34,661 nucleotides of DNA, from contig CALXWM010000016.1 of NCBI GenBank assembly GCA_944392425.1, positions 1 to 34,661 of the forward strand, given 5' to 3'. A program made the position numbers and the translations under genes. Positions 25,843 to 33,467 of the stretch are shown here, piece after piece. Origin of the DNA: an uncultured Clostridia bacterium (GTDB lineage Bacteria > Bacillota > Clostridia > TANB77 > CAG-508). Positions within the stretch are counted from its first letter, which is position 1, and each line of letters starts with the position of its first letter. The notes beneath the pieces were generated by a model that worked only from the letters and a program-made list of their open reading frames with translations, did not search any database and was not told the DNA's origin.

Positions 25843-26259
25843 ATGAATATAGATAGTATAAAAAATGGCTATGTAATAGACCACATACAAGCTGGTAAAA
25901 GTTTAGAAATATATAAATATTTAAATTTAGGAGAGCTAGATACACAAGTAGCAATAATAAAAAATGCACGAAGCAAAAAAAGTGGTAAAAAAGATATTAT
26001 AAAAATAGATGAACATACAGATATTAATTTAGATATATTAGGCTACATTGATCCTAATATAACAGTAAATAAAATTATAGATGGCAAAATAGTAGAAAAA
26101 TACCATCCAAAACTTCCAAAAGAATTGATTAATATAATAAAATGCAAAAATCCAAGATGTATTACTTCAGTCGAAAAAGATTTAATACATATATGTGAAT
26201 TAACAGATGAGAAAAAAGGCATTTACAGATGCAAATACTGTGAAGAGCAAGTAAATTGA
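25843..26259 (+). CDS. pyrI: Aspartate carbamoyltransferase regulatory chain
   Basis: This 138-residue chain binds nucleotide effectors at its N-terminal domain (MNIDSIKNGYVIDHIQAGKS is the classical start). It docks to PyrB through a C-terminal zinc domain with Cys ligands CKNPRC and CKYC. ATG 25843 fits the family start. The frame is open from a TTG at 25810, but neither start has a good ribosome site. The nearest one (AAAGGAAC, about 25774) is roughly 60 bases upstream of the ATG, which is unusual within this operon. No enzyme activity of its own is expected. Confidence 0.9.
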   Translation: MNIDSIKNGYVIDHIQAGKSLEIYKYLNLGELDTQVAIIKNARSKKSGKKDIIKIDEHTDINLDILGYIDPNITVNKIIDGKIVEKYHPKLPKELINIIKCKNPRCITSVEKDLIHICELTDEKKGIYRCKYCEEQVN

Positions 26260-26296
26260 AAAAAATGAAAAAACTAAAAAAAGAAAGGAGAATAAG

Positions 26297-27568
26297 ATGA
26301 AAACATTATTAAAAAATGGGCATGTTGTAGATTACAAAAACAATTTAGATGATATCTACGATATTTTAATTAAAGATGAAAAAATAGAAAAAATTGCAAA
26401 AGAATTAAATGAGAAGGCAGATAAAGAGATTGATTGCACGGGGTTATATATTATCCCTGGAATGATAGATATGCATTGTCACCTAAGAGAGCCAGGATAT
26501 GAATATAAAGAAACAATAGAAACTGGTTCAAAAAGTGCAGTAGCAGGAGGGTTTACCACAATTTGTCCAATGCCTAACACAAAACCAACTCCAGATAATG
26601 TAGAAGTATTAAAAGAAATTATAGAAAAGGGTAAAAAAGCAAACTTGTGCAATGTTTTACCATATGCATCAGTGAGCAAAGGAGAAAAAGGAGAAGAATT
26701 AGTAAACTTTAAAGAATTAAAAGAAGCGGGAGCAATAGCTTTTTCAGATGATGGAATGCCAGTAGTAAACAGTAAAATGATGAGAGAGGCAATAATAGAA
26801 GCGGACAAACTAGGAACATTTGTATCATCACATTGTGAAGAAAAGTCAGTTTCAAAAGGAGCTATAAATGCAGGAAAAATAGCAGAAAAACTAGGAGTAG
26901 AAGGTGTTTTACCAGAAGCAGAAGAAATTATGGCAGCAAGAGAAATTGTAATATCTGAAACAAACAATGTAAGAGCACATATATGCCATATTAGTACAAA
27001 AACAACTGAAAACATGATAAGAGACGCCAAAAGAAGAGGAGTAAAAATAACCTGCGAAACTTGCCCACATTATTTTACTTTTACAGTAGAAGAAGTATTA
27101 AAATCTGGTGCAAATGCAAAAATGAATCCTCCATTAAGAGAAGAAAAAGATAGAAAAGCAATAATAGAAGGCCTAAAAGATGGAACTATTGATTGTATTA
27201 TCACAGACCACGCTCCACATAGCAAAGAAGAAAAAGAACAAGGCTTAGCAAAAGCTCCAAATGGGATAATAGGTTTTGAAACAGCTCTTCCAGCAGAAAT
27301 AATGAATTTAATAGACACAAACGAACTTACATATTTAGATTTAGTAAGGTTAACATCATATAATCCAGCAAAATTATTAAAACTAGATAAAGGAATAATA
27401 GAAGAGGGAAAAGTAGCAGATTTAACAATATTTGACCCTAATAAAAAATATGTATATACTGAAGATATGATAGTTTCAAAAGCCAAAAACAGTCCATTTA
27501 TAGGAAAAGAATTAAAAGGAAAAGTAAAATATACAATAGTTGGTGGAAGAATTGTTTACGAAGGCTAA
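26297..27568 (+). CDS. pyrC: Dihydroorotase, class I
   Basis: It cyclises carbamoyl-aspartate to dihydroorotate. This 423-residue amidohydrolase TIM barrel is typical class I length. The zinc-binding motif DMHCHLREPG (about 55) and the following GGFTT are present. Further ligands appear in SSHCEE and HICHIST, and the catalytic Asp is in CIITDHAPHS. MNPPLRxxxD marks the dihydroorotase branch rather than hydantoinase. Ribosome site AAAGGAG precedes ATG 26297, and it sits 37 bases after pyrI. Confidence 0.95.
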   Translation: MKTLLKNGHVVDYKNNLDDIYDILIKDEKIEKIAKELNEKADKEIDCTGLYIIPGMIDMHCHLREPGYEYKETIETGSKSAVAGGFTTICPMPNTKPTPDNVEVLKEIIEKGKKANLCNVLPYASVSKGEKGEELVNFKELKEAGAIAFSDDGMPVVNSKMMREAIIEADKLGTFVSSHCEEKSVSKGAINAGKIAEKLGVEGVLPEAEEIMAAREIVISETNNVRAHICHISTKTTENMIRDAKRRGVKITCETCPHYFTFTVEEVLKSGANAKMNPPLREEKDRKAIIEGLKDGTIDCIITDHAPHSKEEKEQGLAKAPNGIIGFETALPAEIMNLIDTNELTYLDLVRLTSYNPAKLLKLDKGIIEEGKVADLTIFDPNKKYVYTEDMIVSKAKNSPFIGKELKGKVKYTIVGGRIVYEG

Positions 27569-27585
27569 AGAAAGGAGAAGATTAA

Positions 27586-27936
27586 ATGAAACTATTATTT
27601 ATAGAATATCCCCAATGCTCTACTTGCAAAAAGGCAAAGCAATGGTTAGAGAATAATAAGTTGGATTTTCAAGATAGAAATATTGTATCAGAAACTCCAA
27701 CAGAAGAAGAATTAAAAAAATGGATAAAAGAAAGTGAAATTATTATAAACAAATTTTTTAATACAAGCGGATTAAAATATAGAGAATTGAAATTAAAAGA
27801 AAAACTAACAACTATGGAAGATAAGGAAAAAATAAAATTACTAGCATCAGATGGAATGTTAATAAAAAGACCAATATTAATAGGTAAAAAAATTCATATA
27901 GGATTTAAAGAAAAAGAATGGAAGGAAGAATTATAA
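27586..27936 (+). CDS. ArsC/Spx-family thioredoxin-fold protein
   Basis: This 116-residue protein has the N-terminal redox motif CSTCKK (Cys 11 and 14) and the ArsC-family signature LIKRPILIG near residue 90. It belongs to the arsenate reductase-like/Spx family (compare YusI and SpxA). No RNA-polymerase role or arsenate activity can be deduced from sequence alone, and no other arsenic genes are near. It is embedded tightly between pyrC (17 bases upstream) and pyrF (2 bases downstream of its stop). It is therefore translated with the pyrimidine enzymes, although it is not a known pathway member. A redox-linked regulator of the operon's products is possible but unproven. Confidence 0.85.
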   Translation: MKLLFIEYPQCSTCKKAKQWLENNKLDFQDRNIVSETPTEEELKKWIKESEIIINKFFNTSGLKYRELKLKEKLTTMEDKEKIKLLASDGMLIKRPILIGKKIHIGFKEKEWKEEL

Positions 27937-27938
27937 AA

Positions 27939-28871
27939 ATGAAAAATGCAATAGATAATCTAATAGACAAAATTAAAGAAAAAGACAATCCAACAGTAAC
28001 TGGATTAGACCCTAGATATGAAATGATACCAAAATGCATAACGCAAAAATATGCTCCAACACTGGAAGGAGCATCAAAAGCAATTATAGAATTTAATAAA
28101 AGATTAATAGATGCAACTTATGATATAATTCCAGCAGTAAAGCCACAAATAGCATTTTATGAAATGTTTGGAATAGAAGGAATGAAAGCTTTTAAAGAAA
28201 CATGCGAATATGCAAAGCAAAAAGGAATGATAGTGATTGCAGATATAAAAAGAGGAGACATAGGTTCAACAGCAGAAGGATATTCAAATGCATTTTTAGG
28301 AAAAACAAAAATAGCAAATAAAGAAGAAAGTATATTTGATGTGGAATTTGTAACATTAAATCCATATATGGGAATAGACAGTATAAAACCATTTATAGAA
28401 GATTGTAAAAAATACAATAAAGGAATATTTATATTAATAAAAACATCAAATCCATCATCAGGAGATATACAAGATGTAAAAATGAAAGATGGAGAAGAGT
28501 TATACACAAAAGTTGCAAAACTTGTGGAAAACTGGGGAGAAGATTTGAGAGGTGAGTATGGTTATAGTAGCGTAGGAGGAGTAGTTGGTGCAACGTACCC
28601 AGAACAGTTAGAAAGCCTTAGAAAAGTAGCTCCGCATACATTTTTCTTAATACCAGGCTATGGTGCACAAGGTGGAAAAGCAAATGATATAGCAAAAGCA
28701 TTTGATAGCAATGGAATAGGCGGAATAGTAAACAGCTCAAGAGGATTAATGTGTGCATATAAATCAGATTTGTGGAAAGATAAATTTACCGAAGAAGAAT
28801 TCGAAAAAGCTACAAGAGCAGAAGCCTTAAGAATGAAAGAAGAACTTAAAATTGGAATAGAGCAAAAATAA
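27939..28871 (+). CDS. pyrF: Orotidine 5'-phosphate decarboxylase, long type
   Basis: It decarboxylates OMP to UMP. This 310-residue protein belongs to the long PyrF subfamily. Motifs are TGLDPRYEMIP at the start, the catalytic IADIKRGDIGSTAEGY (Lys/Asp network), GGVVGATYP, and the phosphate-binding loop FLIPGYGAQGG. ATG 27939 is preferred, with AAGGAAG 10 bases upstream and the expected N-terminus MKNAIDNLIDKI. An ATG at 27918 would overlap the preceding gene. A decayed REP-like repeat begins right at its stop. Confidence 0.94.
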   Translation: MKNAIDNLIDKIKEKDNPTVTGLDPRYEMIPKCITQKYAPTLEGASKAIIEFNKRLIDATYDIIPAVKPQIAFYEMFGIEGMKAFKETCEYAKQKGMIVIADIKRGDIGSTAEGYSNAFLGKTKIANKEESIFDVEFVTLNPYMGIDSIKPFIEDCKKYNKGIFILIKTSNPSSGDIQDVKMKDGEELYTKVAKLVENWGEDLRGEYGYSSVGGVVGATYPEQLESLRKVAPHTFFLIPGYGAQGGKANDIAKAFDSNGIGGIVNSSRGLMCAYKSDLWKDKFTEEEFEKATRAEALRMKEELKIGIEQK

Positions 28872-28873
28872 AA

Positions 28874-28896
28874 ATTTTACTTTATGGACGAACCTT
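28874..28896 (+). repeat. Decayed copy of the GGGGACGGTCC intergenic repeat
   Basis: ATTTTACTTTATGGACGAAC plus CTT matches the unit at 23578 at 18 of 23 positions. Like that pair, it begins within a few bases after a stop codon (pyrF). Confidence 0.5.
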
Positions 28897-28969
28897 AAAT
28901 GAAAAAATTAGAACGGGGATTTTTAAATTGTAAAATAAAATAATAATTTTCGATTTAGGACTATCCCAA

Positions 28970-29019
28970 ACTGAAAAGAACAGATAATTGATGAACTGAA
29001 AAAAACAGATAATTGATGA
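28970..29019 (+). repeat. Tandem duplication just before pyrK
   Basis: Two 25-bp units (28970-28994 and 28995-29019, core ACAGATAATTGATGA) differ at one base and sit head to tail, ending at the AAAGGAGG ribosome site of pyrK. Each contains ATTGAT. It may be a recent replication slippage or a regulatory duplication. Confidence 0.8.
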
Positions 29020-29032
29020 AAGGAGGCTTAAC

Positions 29033-29887
29033 ATGCCAATACAAACATTTGCAAAATTAATAAAAAAAGAAGAAATAATAAAAGACGTATTTAAGTTTAG
29101 CGTAGAAGCTAATGAAATAGTAAAGACTGCAAAACCAGGAAATTTTATTGAAATAAGAGTAAATGACCAGACAGAGCCGTTTTTAAGAAGGCCAATAAGT
29201 ATATACAATATTAATAAAGAAGCGGAAATTTTAGAGTTTATTTTCCAAATTAAAGGTAATGGAACCAATCTTTTATCGAAAAAGCAGATAGGAGATAAAA
29301 TAGATATTTTAGGACCATTAGGTAATGGTACTTTCAAATTTGAAAAATATAATAATATAGCAATAATAGGGGGTGGAATAGGCATATTTCCACTATATGA
29401 ATTAGCAAAAGAAGCAAAAGCACAAGGCAAAAAAGTAAATACCTATTTAGGATTTAGAAATAAAGATTTAGTAATGCTTGAAAAAGAGTTTAAAGAAATA
29501 TCAGATAAGCTAGTTATAACAACAGATGATGGCTCTTATGCTGAAAAAGGATTTGCGATAGATTACTTAAAGAAAGATATGGAAAAAGAAAATACTGCAA
29601 CAGAAGAAACTAACGCAAAAGAAACACAAGCAGAAGATGAACAAAAATTTAAATATAGTACTTGCATATGCGCATGTGGACCACTTCCTATGCTAAAAGC
29701 AGTTCAAAAGTATGCAATAGAAAACAATATTAATTGTCAAATATCATTAGAAGAAAAAATGGGATGTGGCTTAGGCGTATGTCTAGGATGTGCAGTAAAA
29801 AAAGCAAGCAGTCCCAAAGACAATCCAGAATATTTTCATGTGTGCAAAGGACGTCCAGTATTTAACGCAAAAGATGTAGAAATTTAA
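29033..29887 (+). CDS. pyrK: Dihydroorotate dehydrogenase electron-transfer subunit
   Basis: This 284-residue FAD and [2Fe-2S] protein passes electrons from PyrD to NAD+. It has a FAD-binding beta-barrel with FLRRPISIYN (about 45-54), an NAD-domain glycine loop IIGGGIGIFPLYEL (about 104), CGPLPML, and a C-terminal iron-sulphur site EEKMGCGLGVCLGCAVK plus a later HVCKGRPVF (four Cys). A Glu/Thr/Ala-rich stretch at about 180-205 (EKENTATEETNAKE) is an insertion relative to typical PyrK of about 250-260 residues and is probably a surface loop. It starts with AAAGGAGG and precedes pyrD, its obligate partner. Confidence 0.94.
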   Translation: MPIQTFAKLIKKEEIIKDVFKFSVEANEIVKTAKPGNFIEIRVNDQTEPFLRRPISIYNINKEAEILEFIFQIKGNGTNLLSKKQIGDKIDILGPLGNGTFKFEKYNNIAIIGGGIGIFPLYELAKEAKAQGKKVNTYLGFRNKDLVMLEKEFKEISDKLVITTDDGSYAEKGFAIDYLKKDMEKENTATEETNAKETQAEDEQKFKYSTCICACGPLPMLKAVQKYAIENNINCQISLEEKMGCGLGVCLGCAVKKASSPKDNPEYFHVCKGRPVFNAKDVEI

Positions 29888-29989
29888 GGAGTATGAATAA
29901 GAAATTCAAAAAACAAAATAGTACAAAACTAAAAGCGGTTTATAAGTCAATCCAATAAAAAACTTAAATAGAAAAAGGAGAGAGTGTCA

Positions 29990-30898
29990 ATGAATACAAA
30001 AATAAATTTTGCTGGGATAGAAATGAAAAATCCAGTAACAGTAGCATCTGGAACATTTGGCTATGGTAGAGAATATAGCAATTTCTTTGATTTAGGAAAA
30101 TTAGGAGCAGTTATTACAAAAGGAACTTCACTAAAACCTAAAAGTGGAAATAAACCACCAAGAGTATGTGAAACTGCTAGTGGAATGCTTAATAGTATAG
30201 GTCTTCAAAATCCAGGAGTAGAATATTTTGCTCAAAATGATTTACCGTTTTTAAGAAAATTCGATACAAAAATTATTGTAAATGCTTGTGGTAGTACAAT
30301 AGATGAATATGTAGAACTATGTAAAATATTAAATACATTAGACATAGATGGAGTAGAACTTAACTTATCTTGCCCAAATGTAAAAGCAGGATGTATGGCT
30401 TTTGGAAGCTCTTATGAGGGAGTAAAAACCGTAACAAAAGAAGTAAAAAAAGTATTAGATAAACCATTAATTGTAAAACTAACTCCAAATGTATCAGATA
30501 TAGCAAGTATTGCAAAAGGTGCTGAAGACGGAGGAGCAGATGCAGTATCACTAATAAATACACTATTAGCAATGAAAATAGACATATATAAAAGAAAGCC
30601 TGTTTTAGCAAATAACACAGGGGGACTTTCAGGACCAGCCATAAAACCGGTTGCTGTAAGAATGGTATACCAAGTTTCACAAGCTGTAAAAATCCCAATA
30701 ATGGGACTTGGCGGAATAATGACAGGAGAAGATGCAATAGAATTAATGCTTGCAGGAGCAAAGGTAGTATCAATAGGTGCAGGAAACTTTGCAGACCCAT
30801 ATACAAGCATTAAGGTAATAGAAGGCATTGAAGAATATATGAAAAAGTGCAATGTGGAGAATATAGAAGATATAGTTGGAAAAGTAGAAATGAATTAG
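29990..30898 (+). CDS. pyrD: Dihydroorotate dehydrogenase B, catalytic subunit (class 1B)
   Basis: This 302-residue FMN TIM barrel oxidises dihydroorotate to orotate with PyrK. The substrate and FMN loops are clear: ASGTFGYG, ITKGTS, NSIGLQNPG, NACGS, and NLSCPNVKAG with catalytic base Cys 128. VKLTPN, NTGGLSGPAIKP and GLGGI follow. ATG 29990 has GGAG 9 bases upstream; the in-frame GTG at 29984 is too close to that site. Cys, rather than the Ser of class 2 enzymes, plus the adjacent pyrK fixes the 1B class. Its stop overlaps the stop of the convergent zinc-ribbon gene. Confidence 0.95.
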   Translation: MNTKINFAGIEMKNPVTVASGTFGYGREYSNFFDLGKLGAVITKGTSLKPKSGNKPPRVCETASGMLNSIGLQNPGVEYFAQNDLPFLRKFDTKIIVNACGSTIDEYVELCKILNTLDIDGVELNLSCPNVKAGCMAFGSSYEGVKTVTKEVKKVLDKPLIVKLTPNVSDIASIAKGAEDGGADAVSLINTLLAMKIDIYKRKPVLANNTGGLSGPAIKPVAVRMVYQVSQAVKIPIMGLGGIMTGEDAIELMLAGAKVVSIGAGNFADPYTSIKVIEGIEEYMKKCNVENIEDIVGKVEMN

Positions 30899-31098
30899 TC
30901 ATCATATTTATAAACAATACCTTTAGGACTTTTATAATTAATAGGATACATACTACCAGAATGACAATTTTCACAACTAAATGTAGGTGGAAAATTTGGT
31001 CTACCTAATAACGAGTCTAGCGAATCCACAACTTTTTTAGGTATGTATTCTATATAGCCACAACTTTTACATTTAAACTTAAGCATATCTTTACTCAA
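30895..31098 (-). CDS. Small zinc-ribbon protein
   Basis: This protein of about 67 residues has two CxxC knuckles, CKSCGY and CENCHS, 29 residues apart, typical of a zinc ribbon. No other domain is present and I do not recognise the family. TTG 31098 is chosen because GAGGTG lies 6 bases upstream; an in-frame GTG at 31107 overlaps that site. The gene converges on pyrD, and the two stop codons overlap by three bases with no terminator between them. It could be a nucleic-acid-binding or metal-handling protein. Confidence 0.7.
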   Translation of the reverse strand: MSKDMLKFKCKSCGYIEYIPKKVVDSLDSLLGRPNFPPTFSCENCHSGSMYPINYKSPKGIVYKYDD

Positions 31099-31166
31099 AT
31101 TAATCACCTCACGATAAAAATATTATACAATCATGAGAAAACTTTTGCAACTATGTATTAAAAAAT

Positions 31167-31194
31167 TTAAAAATATAACATAAATAAAACACAG
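31167..31194 (+). repeat. Island repeat, copy A (left half only)
   Basis: Twenty-eight bases ending in ATAAATAAAACACAG are identical to 34288-34315. The match stops before the right arm of the palindrome, so this copy is truncated. It marks the left edge of the ATPase module. Confidence 0.75.
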
Positions 31195-31250
31195 GTAATG
31201 GCTAATCTTGATTAAAAAACAACCAGCAAAGATATGATAAAAATGCGTGC

Positions 31251-31336
31251 TTTCTAAAAATGTGATAAAATAGCATTAAAATATTTCTGAAAATGTGATA
31301 AAACTATCTTGAAATCTTTCTAAAAATGTGATAAAT
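31251..31336 (+). repeat. Three iterons with exact 33-bp period upstream of the ATPase gene
   Basis: TTTCTAAAAATGTGATAAAA (31251), TTTCTGAAAATGTGATAAAA (31284) and TTTCTAAAAATGTGATAAAT (31317) are nearly identical 20-mers, each starting 33 bp after the last (about three helical turns). The last ends 19 bases before ATG 31356. A weaker TATGATAAAA lies at 31233. They probably bind a regulator on one face of the DNA; each also holds a -10-like element. Confidence 0.8.
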
Positions 31337-31355
31337 TATTATTAGGAGGTAAAAA

Positions 31356-32693
31356 ATGGAGAGACTTAAAAGAAAAATAGATAAATATCTTATTGAATGG
31401 AAAAAAGACGAACATAAATTACCACTAATAATAAAAGGGGCTAGACAAATAGGAAAAACAAATGCAATTAGAAATTTTGGAAAAAATAATTATAAAACAT
31501 ATATAGAAATAAACTTTGCACTACAACCACAATTCAAAACAATTTTTGAAGATGGGTTTGAAGTAGATAATATAATTAAAAATATAACTTTAAAATTGCC
31601 AGAAATTGAATTGAATGAAAATAATACATTAATCTTCTTTGATGAAATGCAAGAATGTGTAAGCACGGCTACTTCACTAAAAGCTTTTAAAGAAGATGGA
31701 AGATATGATGTAATCTGCTCTGGTTCATTAATGGGAATTAATTATAAAGAAATTGAATCTAATAGTGTTGGAAATAAAGAGGATTATATTATGAGGTCTT
31801 TAGATTTTGAAGAGTTCCTATGGGCTAAGGGATATAAAACAGAGCAAATAAATGACCTATATAGAAATATGTCAGAATTAAAACCTCTAAGCAATACTCA
31901 ATATGAAGTAATGATGTCAAATTTTAAAGATTATATGATAGTAGGAGGAATGCCAGCAATAGTAAGTAGATTTGTGGAAAATAAAAATTTTAGTGGGATA
32001 TTAAAAATGCAACAACAAATTTTACTTGACTATGAAGAAGATATAACAAAATATGCAGGTGGACTAGATAAAACAAAAATATTGAATTGTTATAGAAAAA
32101 TACCAGTTTTTCTAGGAAATGAAAATAAAAAATTCCAAATATCTAAAATAGCAAATGGGGCTAGAAGTAGAGAATATGTTGGAGTTGTTGAATGGCTAGA
32201 AAATGCTGGAATAGTAAATGTTTCTTATGCAATGGAACAAGCAAGTCTTCCTTTAAAAGGAAACTATAACCCGGACAATTACAGATTGTATTTTTCGGAT
32301 ACGGGACTTTTAATTGGCTCATTAGACGAAGAGACTCAAGAAGATTTAAGAAATAATGAAAATATGAACACTTATAAAGGGGCTCTATATGAAAATATTG
32401 TAGGAGATATGTTGGTAAAAGCAGGATACCAATTGTACTTTTATAAAGATGATAGCAAGAAAATTGAGATGGATTTTATGATAAGAGATAAACAATCATT
32501 AATTCCAGTAGAAGTAAAGGCAAATGACAATGCAACAATTTCACTTAATAATTTAATAAATAATAATTTGTATAAAGATATTAAGTATGGAATAAAATTA
32601 TGCAATAAGAATATAGGGTTTAACGGAAAATTTTATACTTTCCCATATTTCTTAACATTCTTGTTAAAAAGGTTTTTGGAAGAAAAGAAATAA
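31356..32693 (+). CDS. AAA_14/DUF4143 ATPase
   Basis: This 445-residue protein has an N-terminal AAA-type ATPase with Walker A GARQIGKTN (about 24-32) and Walker B LIFFDEMQE (about 90). Sensor-like SGSLMG and the family motif SLDFEEFLWA follow. The C-terminal half is DUF4143: YFSDTGLLIG, GALYENIVGDML, then MDFMI...PVEVKA. The last part keeps the D...E-x-K pattern of PD-(D/E)XK nuclease-like folds. These proteins are abundant and patchily spread in gut bacteria and archaea, and their function is unsettled. Strong AGGAGG precedes ATG 31356. It stands alone between repeat copies A and B, preceded by iterons, next to an AbiE system, so a defence or mobile-element role is inferred. Confidence 0.88.
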   Translation: MERLKRKIDKYLIEWKKDEHKLPLIIKGARQIGKTNAIRNFGKNNYKTYIEINFALQPQFKTIFEDGFEVDNIIKNITLKLPEIELNENNTLIFFDEMQECVSTATSLKAFKEDGRYDVICSGSLMGINYKEIESNSVGNKEDYIMRSLDFEEFLWAKGYKTEQINDLYRNMSELKPLSNTQYEVMMSNFKDYMIVGGMPAIVSRFVENKNFSGILKMQQQILLDYEEDITKYAGGLDKTKILNCYRKIPVFLGNENKKFQISKIANGARSREYVGVVEWLENAGIVNVSYAMEQASLPLKGNYNPDNYRLYFSDTGLLIGSLDEETQEDLRNNENMNTYKGALYENIVGDMLVKAGYQLYFYKDDSKKIEMDFMIRDKQSLIPVEVKANDNATISLNNLINNNLYKDIKYGIKLCNKNIGFNGKFYTFPYFLTFLLKRFLEEKK

Positions 32694-32707
32694 ATATAAA
32701 AAATAAT

Positions 32708-32761
32708 ATAAATAAAACACAGTTCCAATTTAATTGAGAACTGTGTTTTATTTATTGGTGC
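32708..32761 (+). repeat. Island repeat, copy B (palindrome/terminator)
   Basis: A 54-bp sequence identical to copy C. It contains a perfect 18-bp inverted repeat, ATAAATAAAACACAGTTC (32708-32725) with its complement (32738-32755) around a 12-base loop, then TTGGTGC. It follows the ATPase stop and could terminate in both directions, as both flanks are A/T-rich. Confidence 0.85.
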
Positions 32762-32824
32762 ACTAATGACTTTATATCAACAATAAAATATGCGTATAAT
32801 TTTTGAAAAATTACAAAAAATATA

Positions 32825-32869
32825 TTTACACTTTTACCACAAAATGATAAAATGTGGTAAAAGTGTAAA
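32825..32869 (+). promoter_or_regulatory. Perfect 17-bp inverted repeat at the abiE start, probable AbiEi operator
   Basis: TTTACACTTTTACCACA (32825-32841) is exactly complementary to 32853-32869 across 11 bases. The right arm runs into the AAAGGAG ribosome site of abiEi. Known AbiEi antitoxins repress their own operon through inverted repeats in the promoter. In RNA the same sequence could mask the ribosome site. The core ATGTGGTAAAA resembles the upstream iterons' ATGTGATAAAA. Confidence 0.75.
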
Positions 32870-32882
32870 GGAGAATTATGTT

Positions 32883-33467
32883 ATGTATGAAAAATTTATT
32901 AATATTATAAATAAAAACAATGGGGTAATAACTGCCAAAGACGCTGAAAGCAAAGGAATATCAAGAACTATGCTAAAAAAGATGACAGACAATGGATATA
33001 TAAAAAGAATAGATTATGGAGTTTATTCTACTGACAAATTTGTATATGATGAATATTATTTATTTCAATTAAAGCATAAAAATATAGTGTATTCTTACAA
33101 CACAGCTTTATATTTTCAAAATATGACCGAAAGAACACCATCTAAAATGGATGTTACAACAAAAAGAAATACAAATTTAGCATTATATAAAGAACAAATT
33201 AACTTATATAGAGTAAATCAAAATATATTAAACTTAGGAAAAATAAAAGTATTTACACCATTTGGTAATCCTGTAAATGCTTATAATTTAGAAAGAACAG
33301 TTTGTGACATTATAAATAATAAAACAAATCTTGATTTAGAAACAGCCAACAAAGCTATAAGAAGGTGTATTAAAAGCAAAGACTTTAATGCTAATAAAAT
33401 GTTTGAATACGCAAAAAAAATGAAAATATATGAAAAAGTAAAGAACTATATGGAGGCAATTATATGA
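32883..33467 (+). CDS. abiEi: AbiEi-type antitoxin / transcriptional autoregulator
   Basis: This protein is 194 residues. The N-terminal winged helix (about 1-55: NNGVITAKDAESKGISRTML, then KRIDYGVYS with the wing) is the AbiEi_4-type DNA-binding antitoxin domain. The C-terminal part (about 65-190: VYSYNTALYFQNMTERTP, then NLERTVCDIINN) matches AbiEi proteins. ATG 32883 is chosen because AAGGAG lies 9 bases upstream. The open frame extends to 32790, but that would place the palindromic operator inside the gene. It overlaps abiEii by 4 bases (ATGA), the classic translational coupling of type IV toxin-antitoxin pairs. Confidence 0.87.
   Translation: MYEKFINIINKNNGVITAKDAESKGISRTMLKKMTDNGYIKRIDYGVYSTDKFVYDEYYLFQLKHKNIVYSYNTALYFQNMTERTPSKMDVTTKRNTNLALYKEQINLYRVNQNILNLGKIKVFTPFGNPVNAYNLERTVCDIINNKTNLDLETANKAIRRCIKSKDFNANKMFEYAKKMKIYEKVKNYMEAII

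Noticed and set aside
27586..27936. Arsenate reductase as a specific function
   Set aside because: The family match covers Spx and other non-arsenate members, and no arsenic operon genes are adjacent.
29893..29958. A 21-codon basic reading frame between pyrK and pyrD
   Set aside because: The GGAG before it is only one base from the ATG, so initiation is unlikely, and the composition is that of A-rich intergenic DNA.
31251..31336. The three iterons as a CRISPR array
   Set aside because: The units are 20 bp with 13-bp spacers, too short for repeats and spacers, and no cas gene is nearby.
32750..32761. The end of repeat B read on the minus strand (GTGCACCAA) matches the tRNA-Lys 3' end, as an attachment site would
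   Set aside because: Only nine bases match, copy C matches only GCACCA, and no integrase gene is in the window. Chance is a fair explanation.
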